A DNA stretch of 64,000 nt from Amoebophrya sp. A120 (Eukaryota; Sar; Dinophyceae; Syndiniales; Amoebophryaceae), in NCBI GenBank assembly GCA_905178155.1, contig CAJINV010000007.1, forward strand, positions 1,062,627 through 1,126,626, read 5' to 3'. This document shows positions 1 to 11,147 of the stretch, in pieces. Under the pieces are notes generated by a model. It had not been told where the DNA came from, made no database searches, and saw only the letters and a list, made by a program, of their open reading frames with translations. The translations under genes were made by a program, and so were the position numbers. The stretch's first letter is position 1. Each line of letters starts with the position of its first letter.

Positions 1-1761
1 AGTACATCAGCAGCGGCGGGCCGACCACGCGCTCCTTGTTCTGTTCGTCTTCCACTGTGTCGCCTGATGCGATCCTAAACTTTTGTACACATTCATTTTG
101 TAGATCTATAATCCTCCTGACCTCCCCGTCGACAATGATGTTGATGGCTGGCTACAAGCTTCTAGTAGAGCTGTTGCAACAAGAACTCGGCCCCAGTAGT
201 AGCAGCAGCAGCGTCCTCGCTGTTTGTCTAGAGTTGTCGACGTCTTTTTATTTCCTCATCACCGACCGCTCCTCCATGCGCGCCCCTGAAGTGGTCCTGC
301 ATTTCTTTGGGGAGGTGACGATGAGAGCAGGCCAGTACACCTTCTAGCACTTTATTTTCGAAGTGGCTGTAGCTCGTCTCCCGCTTCTTCTAGTGGTTCT
401 CGTGCTACTGCTAGGGGTGTGGTCTTTTTCACTTCACAACTTGCCTATCTCTACCCTCCGAAAGAGACAGAGTGTAGTTGACACAAGGTAAAAAACTTTT
501 GAAAGTGTAACTTCGACAAGATATTGTAAAGGGGTCTTCAACAAATCTAAACAAACAAATAAGATCTCCTGCCCATGAAACCTCCCCGCCTCTTGTTCGG
601 GAGATCACGCTATGCAGACTTTGATGCTTCTACTTCGCCGTAGTCAACTTCCAGGCGCTCCTGCCTCTTCTGACTCACTACATCAACCTTGCCTAAATTA
701 TTTACACTTCTACCAATTTGCTATAATAAAACTACCTATATCGAAGATTTATCAATGAGAATTTTCACCATCTTCAGCTCTGTACCCGGGTCGCATCACA
801 AATTTTAGCGGCATTGGGCGAATGCCAAGCGATGGACACAGATAGCGAGAACTGAAGTGGAAAAAAATTATTCTTGGTTGCTATGCTATCGGTACTTTTG
901 TTGATGTTTTTTCTTGTTTCCTTCACCTTCTACTTTCGAAAAAATCATATTCCGAAAAAATTGATTATGTCATCGTGGACGTCGACGCGACAAGGTGGCG
1001 CTCCTCGTGGTCTTCGTCCTATCTGACTAATAGGCTGTCTTGTGCTAGTTATTCTATTCTTGTGTGAAGGCCTCCATCATGAAGATCATAGGTTGCGGAC
1101 AGAGCCACGGTAGAGTTTTGTGTAGTAGAAGTCGTCTATTTGGCAGCAGGTTCATTGAGGTTTCATTTGTTTCAAAACAGTTGAGGCGAATGGTAAAGAA
1201 ATTTTGTAGTACGTCTAAATTTTCTATTCGTAATATTCCGAGCGGTATCCTAAGGTAACTGTATCTAACACTTCTCTAACTTCATTTCAATGCGGTATTA
1301 AGACGTAGGGCTCTAAGTGATGTGTCTGATGGGTAGTGAAGACTTTTATAATTTTCATAGTGGAGCGGTCAACAAAACTGTATATCACAAAACTGTTGTA
1401 ACGGCTACTTCATATTCATAGAAGTTGTAATTGTACTATTACGGCTTTTCTGAATACGTTGGCTGTGATGTTTATGGTCACGTATCTTCAGCTAACGTCG
1501 CCCTCGCGAGGGGCGAGCCAGCTTCTAAAGATCTTTTTCAATTTTTTCGAGATATGACATTCCGACTCTAGTTGTGGATTTCCGTTTGCTAAAATGATGC
1601 TAAGTAAAACTGTAGTTGCTAAACGTAAATAACATGGTTGCTCTTCCTCTTGTATTAGGTTCTTGTAAAAAGTAAGTAGAAGTATTCGTAATTACTCAAG
1701 CTTGCTGCATCAGTTCGTTGCTGCACGACCAGCACTTAATGCAAGATGAACACAAGTGTTC
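1..1761. other. Intergenic, no gene recognised
   Basis: AT-rich sequence downstream of the coiled-coil gene. Short ORFs on both strands are low-complexity and show no splice structure, introner or recognisable motif. I see no RNA gene or repeat family shared with the rest of the window. Confidence 0.5.
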
Positions 1762-4700
1762 CTACTTGACGCTGTACTGAAACCCGAATTTTCGCTCGAA
1801 CATGCGGATTTCCCCGATCAGCTTCGCGTTTTCCCGACACAGCGCCAATTCCCGCTCCGGCTGCCATTTCAGGGCCTGCTCTGGGGTCCACGCGAGGGTA
1901 GTGTCTGGCTCGTATTCCGCTTTCAGGCAGCCGTCTTGGTTCAGCTCCAGCACCTCGATCTCTTGCTGTGGAGAGGGTGTAATTCCCAAGTTGCATCACA
2001 AACTTAATGGCACTCAAGCAGAAACATATGCATTGCAAACTCAAAGAAAGACATGCCTAGCTTATGATCATTTTCAATCAGAGAAATTGTATATGATTGG
2101 TAGCGCTGCGACCCAATATTATGCAAGAATCCAACACCATCAAACATTACCATCAGCTCCTGTTTCTCCTTTTCCCATTCTTTCTGCGCGGCAGCGAGCT
2201 CCTCTTTCGCTTTGTCCAATTTCTCGCTGGCTAGCTTTTATGCATTGCAAAAGTATGCGTATGGCACTCGTATAAATGCATATACAAATTTCCTCAGCAT
2301 GAGAAATAAAATTTGTAATGCAGATTTGCCATAAGACAGAGATTTGTAATTATGCAGACTTGCATTTATACGAATACGATACTTTTGCACAGGATAACTT
2401 TCTCTCCTGCTCCCTCTTCTCACCGCATTCCGCTTATCCAGTGTGAAAACGCCCCCAGAACCCCACGGTCAAGGTGTGAAGGTTGCAACACAAATCCAGA
2501 AGCTTGGGGAGTCACGCATGACAAGTCCGTCGCTGTATCGTAATGCAGGTCAGCAAGGGCACCCGCATCAAAAATAAAACCACCTTGCTTCCACTAATCC
2601 TGTTTACAGCATCACAAATGCCAAAACAAAACTGGAAATGCCTCTCAGGTCGATGCGCATTACAGGCGTTTCTGTAATTGCACTTCAGCATGACAGCTCT
2701 GGGGTGGAGGGGGGACGTTTTTTCTCAGGATCATACCTCTTCCACTTTCTTCATTGCGATGTCGAGCTCCTTTTCTAGCCGTTTTTTCTCTTTCTCCATA
2801 TCGTAGCTGAGCTGTTTCTCGAGTTTCTATGCATGGCAAAAGTACCGCACAAAGTAGAAATTGCATCTTCGCAAATTTGTTCACACGTAAAAAAATGCTG
2901 TTTCACTTATGAAAAAGCGAGACCTGTCATGCAGTCTTGCCTTTATTTCAGTACCTACTACCAGGACGATCACGATACATTTGCAATGCATAGTTTTTCC
3001 AGGTCGACAATCTTCTGTTGGGCCTCTTTATCGCAAGAAAAAACTGTTTCACTGTGAACTTGTGAGGCATAGGACAATACGGAGGACAGAACAACTATTT
3101 ATCTTGCTACACCTCTTGAAAAACATTGGATTCTGAAGCGTGTTTTCCTTCATGGGAAATGCGCGCAAGGCAATTTTTGCAAAATCAACATCACAGTGAA
3201 ACTACAGTTTTTTCCCACGATATTCTTTAAGGTCCTCCTCGTGTGATTGCAGCGTCTTGGTGTGGGTGGCGTTCTGATATTTATTGAAGCGTTTGTTCGG
3301 TAACTGTCACTGTTCACTAGCAGTTGCACCGTGCCAAACATGAAACGCTTAGGAGATAGGAAAAATCACAAAGATGTGAAACACCTAGCTTCGCATGACA
3401 TCAGAATTTCAGGTATAAATACCTGTTTCTCCACTTCCTCTCTGAAGGCCTCTTCCTTTTCGCGCAACGTGCTTTCGAATTCAACGAGCTTTTGTTCCAT
3501 GTCCTTTTGGACTTCGAAGTGCTTCTCGTCTTTTTCCCGCAGCAGCTTCTTCGAGGTTTTCCTCTCTTCCTCCACCTGCTTGTCCAATTTTTCTCCGAAG
3601 TCCTTCTCTACTTGTTTCAGTTCCTGCTCGTATTTTTTCTCTTTTTCCAGGAGCTTCTGCTTTTCCTTGTCCAGTTGCTGCTTGAGCTTGTCTATGCTTT
3701 GCAAAAGTAGGTGTACTAGTAGAAATCGCATCACAAATTCGGTCAGCGTGACAAATGAAATTTCTCATGCAGTCTTACTTTGGAACGGAGATTTGCAATG
3801 CATGATTGACTGCGATTACTACGGGCACGATACTTTTGCGCAGGATATTCTCATAGTTGCTGTCCGCTTCCTTCGCAATTTGCTCCCGGTCCTTGTCAAA
3901 TTGTTTCCTTTCGTCCTGGATTTTCAGCATCAGGTTGGATTTCTCGTGTTGCACGTTCGCGAGATCCTTGGAGAGGTTAGACTTGTCCTCTTCTAAAGCG
4001 CTCCTATCCAGGAAAAAACTGTGTGAGTGCTGTGTGGGTCAGCTGAAGTGACAGCATGACAAACTTGCTCCTCATGACAGAGGAAGCTTGTCATGCAGAG
4101 ATAGTACGTGAGAAGGAAAACGCACATCATGAGAAGAGGACATCAACTTCATGGGTAGCTTCTGGCTGCATGACAAGCGTATAGTCTTTTGCATTTCCAT
4201 TTTCTGCATCACAGACTTACACGACTTACACACTTTTTTCTTGCGTACTTCCGCTCTTTCGTGTACTTCTCTTCCCACTCTTGCTGCACTGAGTCGAGCT
4301 CCATTTCGAGGCTGGGATACAGAATGTGAGTTTTTTGTCAACATGCGCGATTCGGATTTACAGGTTCTGGTTGTCATGCGCGTTCTGCGTCAGTAGCTAT
4401 TTCCTATATTCATATTGTTGTTTCACCATTCATGCCAGTTCTGCATGGCAGCATCTTCCTCTAGCTTCAAGTAAAGCATGAGCAGCATCTATAAAAAATA
4501 CGCGTCAATCTGTTTCAGCTGCGCACTGGCCGATTCAGACATGCGGCTGACCTCCCGAGAGTGCTCCTGCTCGTTTTGGTTTATACAGCGTAAAAACGTC
4601 CCCACCCAAGAGCTGTCATGCAGATGCGCAATGACAGGAACATTTGTAATGCGCATCTCCATGAGAGGCATTTTCAGTCGTGTTTTGGCATTTGTCATGC

Positions 4701-7700
4701 TGTTGTAAACAGGATGCGACAATGGCACTCTCATGCGGCTTTCCTTGTTAGCCAGGACTACACTGCAGATGTAAACTTGTCATGCAGAACTCCCAAAAAT
4801 ATGGAGATTTCTGTTGCAGATTTTCCATCTTGACCATGGTGTGGGGACGTTTTACCATAGGATATGGTCGAGTAAATCTTCTAGTTCTTCGACCCGGCCT
4901 TTGCACTTCGTGAAATCTTCCTCCACTTCGTGCAGCCGGTCCGTCAGCTCCTCAATCCGGCGCTCGCGGGACTCGAGAAAGCGGGTCTGTGGTAGAATTT
5001 GTGTTGCATAAACATGATACAACGCCCACGACGACTGATGTTGTCATGCATAAACTACATCAAATGAAAAAATCACAAAAATACTGCGTCTTCCGCCTTC
5101 CTCTCAGCGTCTTTGATCCTTTTGTTCGACTCTCGGACCACCTTCTCTGCCTCTCTTTTTTCCTTCTCCGCTTGCAAGCGTATGCATAAGAAACTTCAGC
5201 GGCCCGCACACGTTGTACATCATCAAGATCAAATGCGGTTTATTCTGCATGACAAAGCCATTTCTTATTTCCATCCTATTCAGCATGATAAATGGCATAC
5301 GCATGATGTTGCGCTAAGGGGGTAAAATTTGTGATGCATTTTGTCCAACGTGTTATACAGGAATAAATTTGTATTGCATAATTCGCATCTCCCTTGCATT
5401 CCGCTCCTTCTGCTCGGATCGTGCCTGCGATGCGGCTTCTTCCTCCCGGACCTTATCCCGGAGCTTCCAGTATTCCATCGCGGTGACCGAGCTGTCCTGC
5501 TGTTGTATGAATTGCAAAAGCATCGTACTAGTAGAAATGGCATGACAAATTTTCTCTGCATTTTTACAAATGAAATTTGTAATGCTGATTTGCCTTAAGA
5601 AAGAGATTTGTAGTGCATAAATGCAATTACTACGAGTGCGATACAACTTTTGCACAGGATACGCTGACTGGCGCAGCCACTGGGAGCTCCACCACTTTGC
5701 TCGTGGGAGCTGCACCCAGATCCAAACTTCTGCTCATGTGCATCGAGCTTCTGCTGGAGGGTATCTGGTAAGAAGTGAGGGTTTGAAGAATATAAAAGTG
5801 AGTTGAATTTCTGATGCGAAGGAGAGAGGACAAGACGATTCTGTCATGCGTGTAGCTTCATCTATACCATTACCACCTACTGCTACTTATTCCGAACACA
5901 TGAAAAAGAAAAATTACTTATCCTTTCCAGCGCGACTTCCAGGTCCGTTGCGAGCCTTTGCACATGCTCGTTGTTCTCCACGTTGCCGCTGTTGAAAATC
6001 CTATCAAATGCAAAAGTGTCTGGGTCTGAGAGAATTATCCTTGTGATGCGCATTTCAGAACACTGAAAAATCTCTCATGCATAGGTAGCAAAAGCTGCCA
6101 ACTTTCTGTCACCAAAATGGGGGATTTGTCATGCGGATTCGGCATTGCGGAAGCTTCTCGAGACCTCTGATGCTAGAGCTTCCATGCCAGACCTTCTGTG
6201 TCATGCAGAAACTGCATGACAGACTCTTCCAGACCCAGACATTTTTGCATTTGATAATTCCTTTCCTCGTGCAACTGCTCCCGGCAATCGTGCAGCTCAT
6301 CCGTCAGCTCCGAGTTTTTTTGCTCCAGTAAGAGCAGTATCAAGTGCAAATATGTCTGGGTGTGGAAATTTGTGATGCTAAAATGTGCATGATGAAAACA
6401 CTTCTTCATGCAGGAAAGCATGACAAGTCTGCACAACGCTTTATCATACGAACTCCGCATGAGAAACTGCGTTTTTGTATGGCGCGAGAGGCTGCCGCTG
6501 CCGCTTTTGTTGGTCACGCAATACAGATTTCACCGGAATGCAAGGCCAGCACTACAAGTTCCAACTTTCCAGACCCAGACATAGTTGCACGAGATAAGCA
6601 GGGAATCTTGGTGCTTTTTCAGATTCTCTTCCACGACGTGGATGTACTTTTTCAGTTCCTTCTGCTTGTCGTCATGTATCCGCATGTATCCTGTGCAAAA
6701 CAAGTATCGTATTCGTACTAATTACAATCATGCATGACAAATCTTGTTTTTTAGCGAAATCAGCATTACAAATTCCATTCTTCCTTCTGGAAAAATTTGT
6801 ATTGCGATTGCTATACATTATATTAATGCGAAAAAAGAGGTAGACAGAGGGTCCCAGAGAGGTGGCCGAGAGGTAAAAAAGAGGTCGACAGAGGTGGAGA
6901 GGTGGCGCAGGACCCCGTTCGAGAGGGTCCGCGAGAGGGTGCGCGAATAAGGCCCGCAGTAAGCGCCCACCCTTAGGCGCCGCCTAAGTGGCACAGAGGG
7001 CGCAGAGAGGTCAAAAAGAGGGGGCGCGAGAGGTCGACAGAGGTGGAGAGAGGTGGCGCGACTAAGGGGCGACCTCTCGCGGACCCTCTTGGCCACCTCC
7101 CGGCCACCTCTGTCGACCTCTACCCGCGAGTATAGCCGGACTATTAGCGGGGACCCCCAAAAGAGGTCAAAAAGAGGGTCTGCGAGGGGTCTGCGAGAGG
7201 GTAAACCACAAAGAAGCGGGCGCAAATCCGCATGGAAGGAACTACCCATATTTGGCACTGCAGGCCATTCGCGGACTTTTTTTGCTCGGCTCCTTTCCGC
7301 GCCACCCTCTCGCGCACCCTCTTGCGCCACCCTCTCGCGCAACCCTCTCGCGCACCCTCTCGCGCCACCCTCTCGCGCAACCCTCTCGCGCCACCCTCTT
7401 GCGCCACCCTCTCCCGCCGGGTGGCTTCTGTTCGCCCCCGGTGTTTTTTGCAGCTGCTCCCTGCGCAGAGCGCCCACAGGCGCGGGAGGCGCGCAAGTGG
7501 TCCTGCGGGTTGGCGCGGCGCAAACTCCATTATGTTTCGTTGCGCAGGACTCCGCTATGTTTCGTTGTGCCCAGGCCCGTGGCGTTGTGGTCCGATCGGC
7601 AAACTGTCCTGCCCGGGCCCAACAGCCTTGCGCTCCGGCGGCAGCCGGAGCATGGCTGGTTTATACTAGTACGATACTTTTGCGATGCATAGCATCCGAT

Positions 7701-9357
7701 CCCGCTTCTCATCACGGTACTTCTGCAGCTCCTGCTCGAGTTTTGTCACGCTGCTGGAGTCAGCGGACTTTTTCTCCCGGAGTTCTTTCTCGGCCTTCTG
7801 CTGCAGCTGCTGCGCTTTGTATCACAAGAAAAAGTGTTAACGTGAACGGTTTTCACAGATTGCAGTCATGCATCACAAATGTAGCCCAATATGCATGCTA
7901 AGCATGACAAATTTAGGCACGTTTTGTGATGCATTGCTGCATTACAAATGCCGTTAACGTTAACACTTTTTCCTGTGATACTTTGTCGCGATCGCCCATC
8001 ACTTGTGAGAATTGCTGCTCTAGGCCCTGGAGAATGCTGTGATGAGTGTTGGATAATTTTTTCAATTTCATTTATGAGATCGTTTCGTGTGTCATGTTGC
8101 ACGGTCCGCATGTAGATGTACTAAATGATGTGCGTCTACTGCTGTAATGCACAGATGCACAACACCGATACCAAACATTTTTACGCACTATGTATACATA
8201 GTACCTTGTTATCTCGTTGTTTTTCTGTTCGCTTTGCCTTCTCTGCTCCTTCATTTCTTCTATTGTTTTCAGCAGTTCCTTATGAACTGCAAAAGCATCT
8301 TACTAGTATGAATTGCATTACGAATTTCCTCAGCATGAGAAATGGAATTTGTAATGCTGATTGACCTTAGGAAAAACATTTGTAATGCATAACCGCAATT
8401 ACTACGAGTACGATACTTTTGCACAGGATAGTCCTGATTTTGCTGCTCGCTCTGCTGCAGTTGCCGGATCAGTTCCTGTATCAAGTGCAAACATGTCGCT
8501 TGTCATGCTTGTCTGGCATGACTCTTAAATCTGTCATGCACGTTACCCAAGAGCTCCATTTTTCTGTGATGCAGAAACGCAGTCTGTCATGCAGAATAGG
8601 CAAAACACCTAGAACAGCTCAGCAACTTGTCATGCTCCGCCAGCATATGTGGCCTCATCATGAGACGCGACCCAGCATCACAAGTATTTTTACACTTGAT
8701 ATCCTGCTTGTGCTGCAAAGCACCACCCATCATGAAACCTCCGGCGCCTGTTGTGGACTGCTGCCCAACCGTCGAAGCTGCTGCTCCACCACCGGCCGTG
8801 TGCACCATCGGAGATTGCCCAGGCGGGGGCTGTTGATTCAGATTCGTCCTGCTAGTAGAGCTCGAACTACTGCTCGACGCGCCATGGTGGGTGGCGCGGA
8901 GATCTGGCGAGCGGGTGAGATGGTGTTGGTTCTGCGACAGAGCCGTCGTCACGCTGGAGGAAACCACGGAGGAACCTGCGCCTGCACCTCCGCCTGGTTG
9001 CACCACGACGCTTCCACCATTCACGATGTTCGTCTGGGGTTGTATTATGTTCGAGTTCTGCAAATTCGTCGCGACTCCGAGCGCAGAACTGCTACTTGAT
9101 GGGTTGTTTAACGTCGCGACGTTTTGGTGAAAGGACAGCATGCCCCCGTGCGCCGTGTGGCGGTTGCTCCGCCTCGACGAGAGCAACGGGCCTTGGTGGG
9201 CTGCTTGATTAAGCTTCAACGGCTGCGGCGAAAGCCCGAAATGGGTCGAGCTCGAGCTCTGGTTGCGCTGCGGCGGCGCGTAGTGGTTTTTATGCAGGGT
9301 GGAGGACGACGCCGCATGGCCAGCGCCGCTTCCCTGCGGACCGCCGGGGCCTAGCAT
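1762..9357 (-). CDS. Long coiled-coil protein, about 20 introns, mostly introners
   Basis: Function not recognised. The first exon (from the ATG at 9357 down to 8702) encodes a Ser/Gly/Gln/Asn-rich, probably disordered head. After it, about 20 short exons give an almost unbroken heptad-type coiled coil rich in Glu, Lys and Gln; examples are QELIRQLQQSEQQNQD, LEQELQKYRDEKRDR, KLKQQLDKEKQKLLEKEKK and EKQLSYDMEKEKKRLEKEL. The last exon (about 1762-1967) ends FERKFGFQYSVK then stop. Exons are typically 40-280 nt. Most are separated by introners of families A, B, D and E, a few by GT-AG introns (for example 8037-8214 and 5765-5917). The pattern suits a cytoskeletal or scaffold protein. Similarity searches with a coiled coil would be unspecific, so no name is given. 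Small exons near 2400-2440 and 5090-5180 have less certain limits. Confidence 0.75.
2239..2396. repeat. Introner, family B
   Basis: Left end TATGCATTGCAAAAGTATG, right end GATACTTTTGCACAGGATA. Flanks GCTTT and ACTTT match at 4 of 5 positions. It separates the exons reading EKLDKAKEEL and LDKRNAVRR. Confidence 0.75.
2435..2734. repeat. Introner, family D (degenerate right end)
   Basis: Starts TATCCAGTGTGAAAACGCCC and ends near GGGGGGACGTTTTTTCTCAG followed by GATCATA. The ends are mirror images, but the right tip is altered and no clean duplication is left. Confidence 0.6.
2828..2992. repeat. Introner, family B
   Basis: TATGCATGGCAAAAGTACCG at the left, ATTTGCAATGCATA at the right; flanks GTTTC and GTTTT. 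It lies between the KLEKQLSYDMEKEKK exon and a tiny 36-nt exon (KEAQQKIVDLEK). Confidence 0.75.
3029..3222. repeat. Introner, family E
   Basis: TATCGCAAGAAAAAACTG... and ...CAGTTTTTTCCCACGATA form a long inverted repeat that includes TTTCACTGTG. Flanks are CTCTT and TTCTT. With the preceding element it leaves an exon of only 36 nt. Confidence 0.78.
3693..3847. repeat. Introner, family B
   Basis: TATGCTTTGCAAAAGTAGG left, ACGATACTTTTGCGCAGGATA right (last bases shown); flanks TTGTC and TTCTC. Confidence 0.72.
4005..4247. repeat. Introner, family E-like
   Basis: Left TATCCAGGAAAAAACTGTGT, right ACACACTTTTTTCTTGCGTA. The inverted repeat is clear but the flanks are poor duplicates. The exon below it reads FLDRSALEEDKSNLSKDL. 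Confidence 0.62.
4582..4864. repeat. Introner, family D
   Basis: Left TATACAGCGTAAAAACGTCC, right GGGGACGTTTTACCATAGG then ATA; flanks TGGTT and TGGTC. It separates the exon ending EELEDLLD from INQNEQEHSREVSRM. Confidence 0.78.
5181..5380. repeat. Possible introner, family uncertain
   Basis: An intron between the exons ERNAREMR and LQAEKEKREAEKVV. It starts TATGCATAAG, ends GTATTGCATA, and holds several GCATGACAAA-type boxes. The inverted repeat is short and the flanks match poorly. Confidence 0.5.
5506..5661. repeat. Introner, family B
   Basis: TATGAATTGCAAAAGCATCG left, CAACTTTTGCACAGGATA right. The flanks share only 3 of 5 bases, so the duplication has decayed. Confidence 0.7.
6002..6256. 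repeat. Introner, family A
   Basis: TATCAAATGCAAAAGTGTC left, GACATTTTTGCATTTGATA right, with GTCTGGGTCTG and CCAGACCCAGAC just inside. Flanks AATCC and ATTCC. Confidence 0.82.
6338..6596. repeat. Introner, family A, perfect TSD
   Basis: TATCAAGTGCAAATATGTC to the CCAGACCCAGACATAGTTGC end and terminal GATA, flanked by AGCAG on both sides. Confidence 0.83.
6687..7691. repeat. Introner, family B, enlarged to 1 kb by a nested GC-rich insert
   Basis: Family B ends are present: TATCCTGTGCAAAACAAG at the left and GATACTTTTGCGATGCATA at the right, with flanks GCATG and GCATC. Inside, about 6806-7655 is an 850-bp GC-rich block of GAGGTGGC and CCCTCTCGCGC-type repeats. That block is homologous to one arm of the palindrome at 30770-32587. 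Coding sequence resumes on both sides with HDDKQKELKKYIHVVEE and QQLQQKAEKELREKK. Confidence 0.78.
7820..7980. repeat. Introner, family E, perfect TSD
   Basis: TATCACAAGAAAAAGTGTTA and its mirror TAACACTTTTTCCTGTGATA enclose 161 bp. Both flanks are CTTTG. The inverted repeat extends through AACGTGAACGG. Confidence 0.85.
8281..8430. repeat. Introner, family B
   Basis: TATGAACTGCAAAAGCATC left, ACGATACTTTTGCACAGGATA minus its first base at the right; flanks TTCCT and GTCCT. Confidence 0.8.
8479..8701. repeat. Introner, family A variant, perfect TSD
   Basis: TATCAAGTGCAAACATGTC left, ATTTTTACACTTGATA right; TCCTG on both sides. The inner GTCTGGGTCTGG box has degenerated. This is the first intron of the coiled-coil gene. 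Confidence 0.8.
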
Positions 9358-11147
9358 GGTTCTTTTGATGTTGTTCGGTGAGTTTTGTTGTGCTGTTTAT
9401 TTTTGCTCGTGTTTAAAAACCTTCTTACGGAAGAAAAAACTCTTGCTCTTTCTTCTTCTTCTTGCTAACAGAGGGCATAGTCCTTTCGAAACGATTTTCG
9501 CACAATCCAGAATGTTGAGTAGAGCTCAACGAAAGCACAATCACGCGAGCTATCCTTGATGCGCGACTGTGCTGCGGCACACTTATTAAAAACGAGAGAT
9601 GAAATAATGATAAACGGTGCAATTTTGATGGTTCTGTTTTCTCGCGTGTCGTGCAAAACGTGCCTCCAGTGTCCGCGATTTTCTTCCAAATAATCCAAAG
9701 CGACTCGACAAACAACCATGTCAAAAACAAAAACACAATCAACTCTCGCTCTGGCAAGGGGACAGAAGACACGGCACTGACCCTTGTTCAACGGAAAAGT
9801 TTCATTCACTCAAGCAGGACGTACAACACAAACACTGCGGTAGATCAAAAATCCTCATCTTTGATGCAAACACGAGCATAAGAGGAACATCAAAGGCGAG
9901 AGGTTAGTAGTACCACTCACTGCTGAAACGAAAACGAGGACAGAGGTTGTCGACTTCGAAGTACTACGAATGACGACCCAATCCAGTTTCGAAAAGGCCG
10001 CGACAAATGCCGCCGGGCAGCTGCAAAGCTGCGACGTGACGAGCAGTTTTGAGGTATTATGATTTTTCTTTTTCCAAAAAAATTAGACAAAAAGGTGTAC
10101 AAGTTGAGAAGTTCTCAGAGAAATCATGTAGAAGTCGGAAAAAAGTTTCGTGTTGAGCTGCGCCGGCGGAGGTCAAGATCTGTAACTCGAAAGCTACGAC
10201 CACGTCATCTTGCTTCCATGCTCCTTGTACCTGCCAGGGATTTCATGGTGCTGAAGGTGGCTTCGCTTAAAACCACTTTGCTCATCGTCAGAGGAGGCAT
10301 GGCCGTTATGTCAGACGAGATACTAGACTTTGTTCTCAGCCGCTCCCGCTCGGAGCAGGTGACAACTCTACTACTGTTCGCTGTATTCATCTTTCGTTTA
10401 GTTGGGCGGAAGTCAAGGACAGATTCACAAGTTTCGAGCGGATAAAACTACTAGGGCGCCCTGCTGTGGTGATGTTCGTTGGATTTTAGTAAAAAACATA
10501 TAATAAAAAACTGAAGTAAGAATTTCCTATGACATAGAAGCGTGCGTCATTTCAAACTCGATACATACGAGCTGCATCGAGTTCAAATTTGATGTGACAC
10601 AGAGTTTGTAGGTGAGAAATGTGATTACAGTTGAAAAAAGCGATGTGAAATTTTTGTAAAAAAGTTGAGCGGTTTTATGGTTTATGAAAGTATGTTGAGA
10701 TCATGGCTTAGGTCATTTTCCAAAAAAGGTATACAATGTTGTTAGTGTTCTTCATCAGGACAGTTGTGTGATAAAAAAGTTAGAATGATTCTCCGTTGGT
10801 GAAAGTAAATCAACCACTGTGCTTCTAAATACATTATTCCCGGAAAAAAGCCGCGCTCTTCATCCTCGTGCTTTAGATACAGGCGGATGAAGAAAACAGT
10901 ACAACTAGTAAAACAACTTTAGCTTTATTCTCAAAAAGGTCTCATAAGACGAAATTCACGCCACTGTGGTGCCGTAGCTGTTTGTTTTTGTTTTAGCGCT
11001 ATAATACACGATGCGATGTCATCGAAGGAGTGCGAAGTAGATGAGGCCTTGGAGACAACAACGTACTATCGTATATGATGAATGTGAAGATTCTAATACT
11101 TCAACTACAAGCACGAACGCAGCGAAGATGACAGATCAGCATGATTT
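9358..11147. other. Intergenic between the coiled-coil and POLD4 genes
   Basis: AT-rich spacer holding the upstream region of the coiled-coil gene and the 3' side of POLD4. ORFs on either strand (for example near 10059-10445 plus) have no motif, introner or splice structure, and I do not call them. No promoter motif could be identified. Confidence 0.5.

Noticed and set aside
7053-7901. Long plus-strand ORFs across the GC-rich block
   Set aside because: They run through CCCTCTCGCGC-type repeats with similar ORFs in several frames on both strands. The block is a repeat inside an introner.
10059-10445. 128-aa plus-strand ORF between the coiled-coil and POLD4 genes
   Set aside because: No conserved motif, splice structure or introner. 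All supported genes here are on the minus strand.
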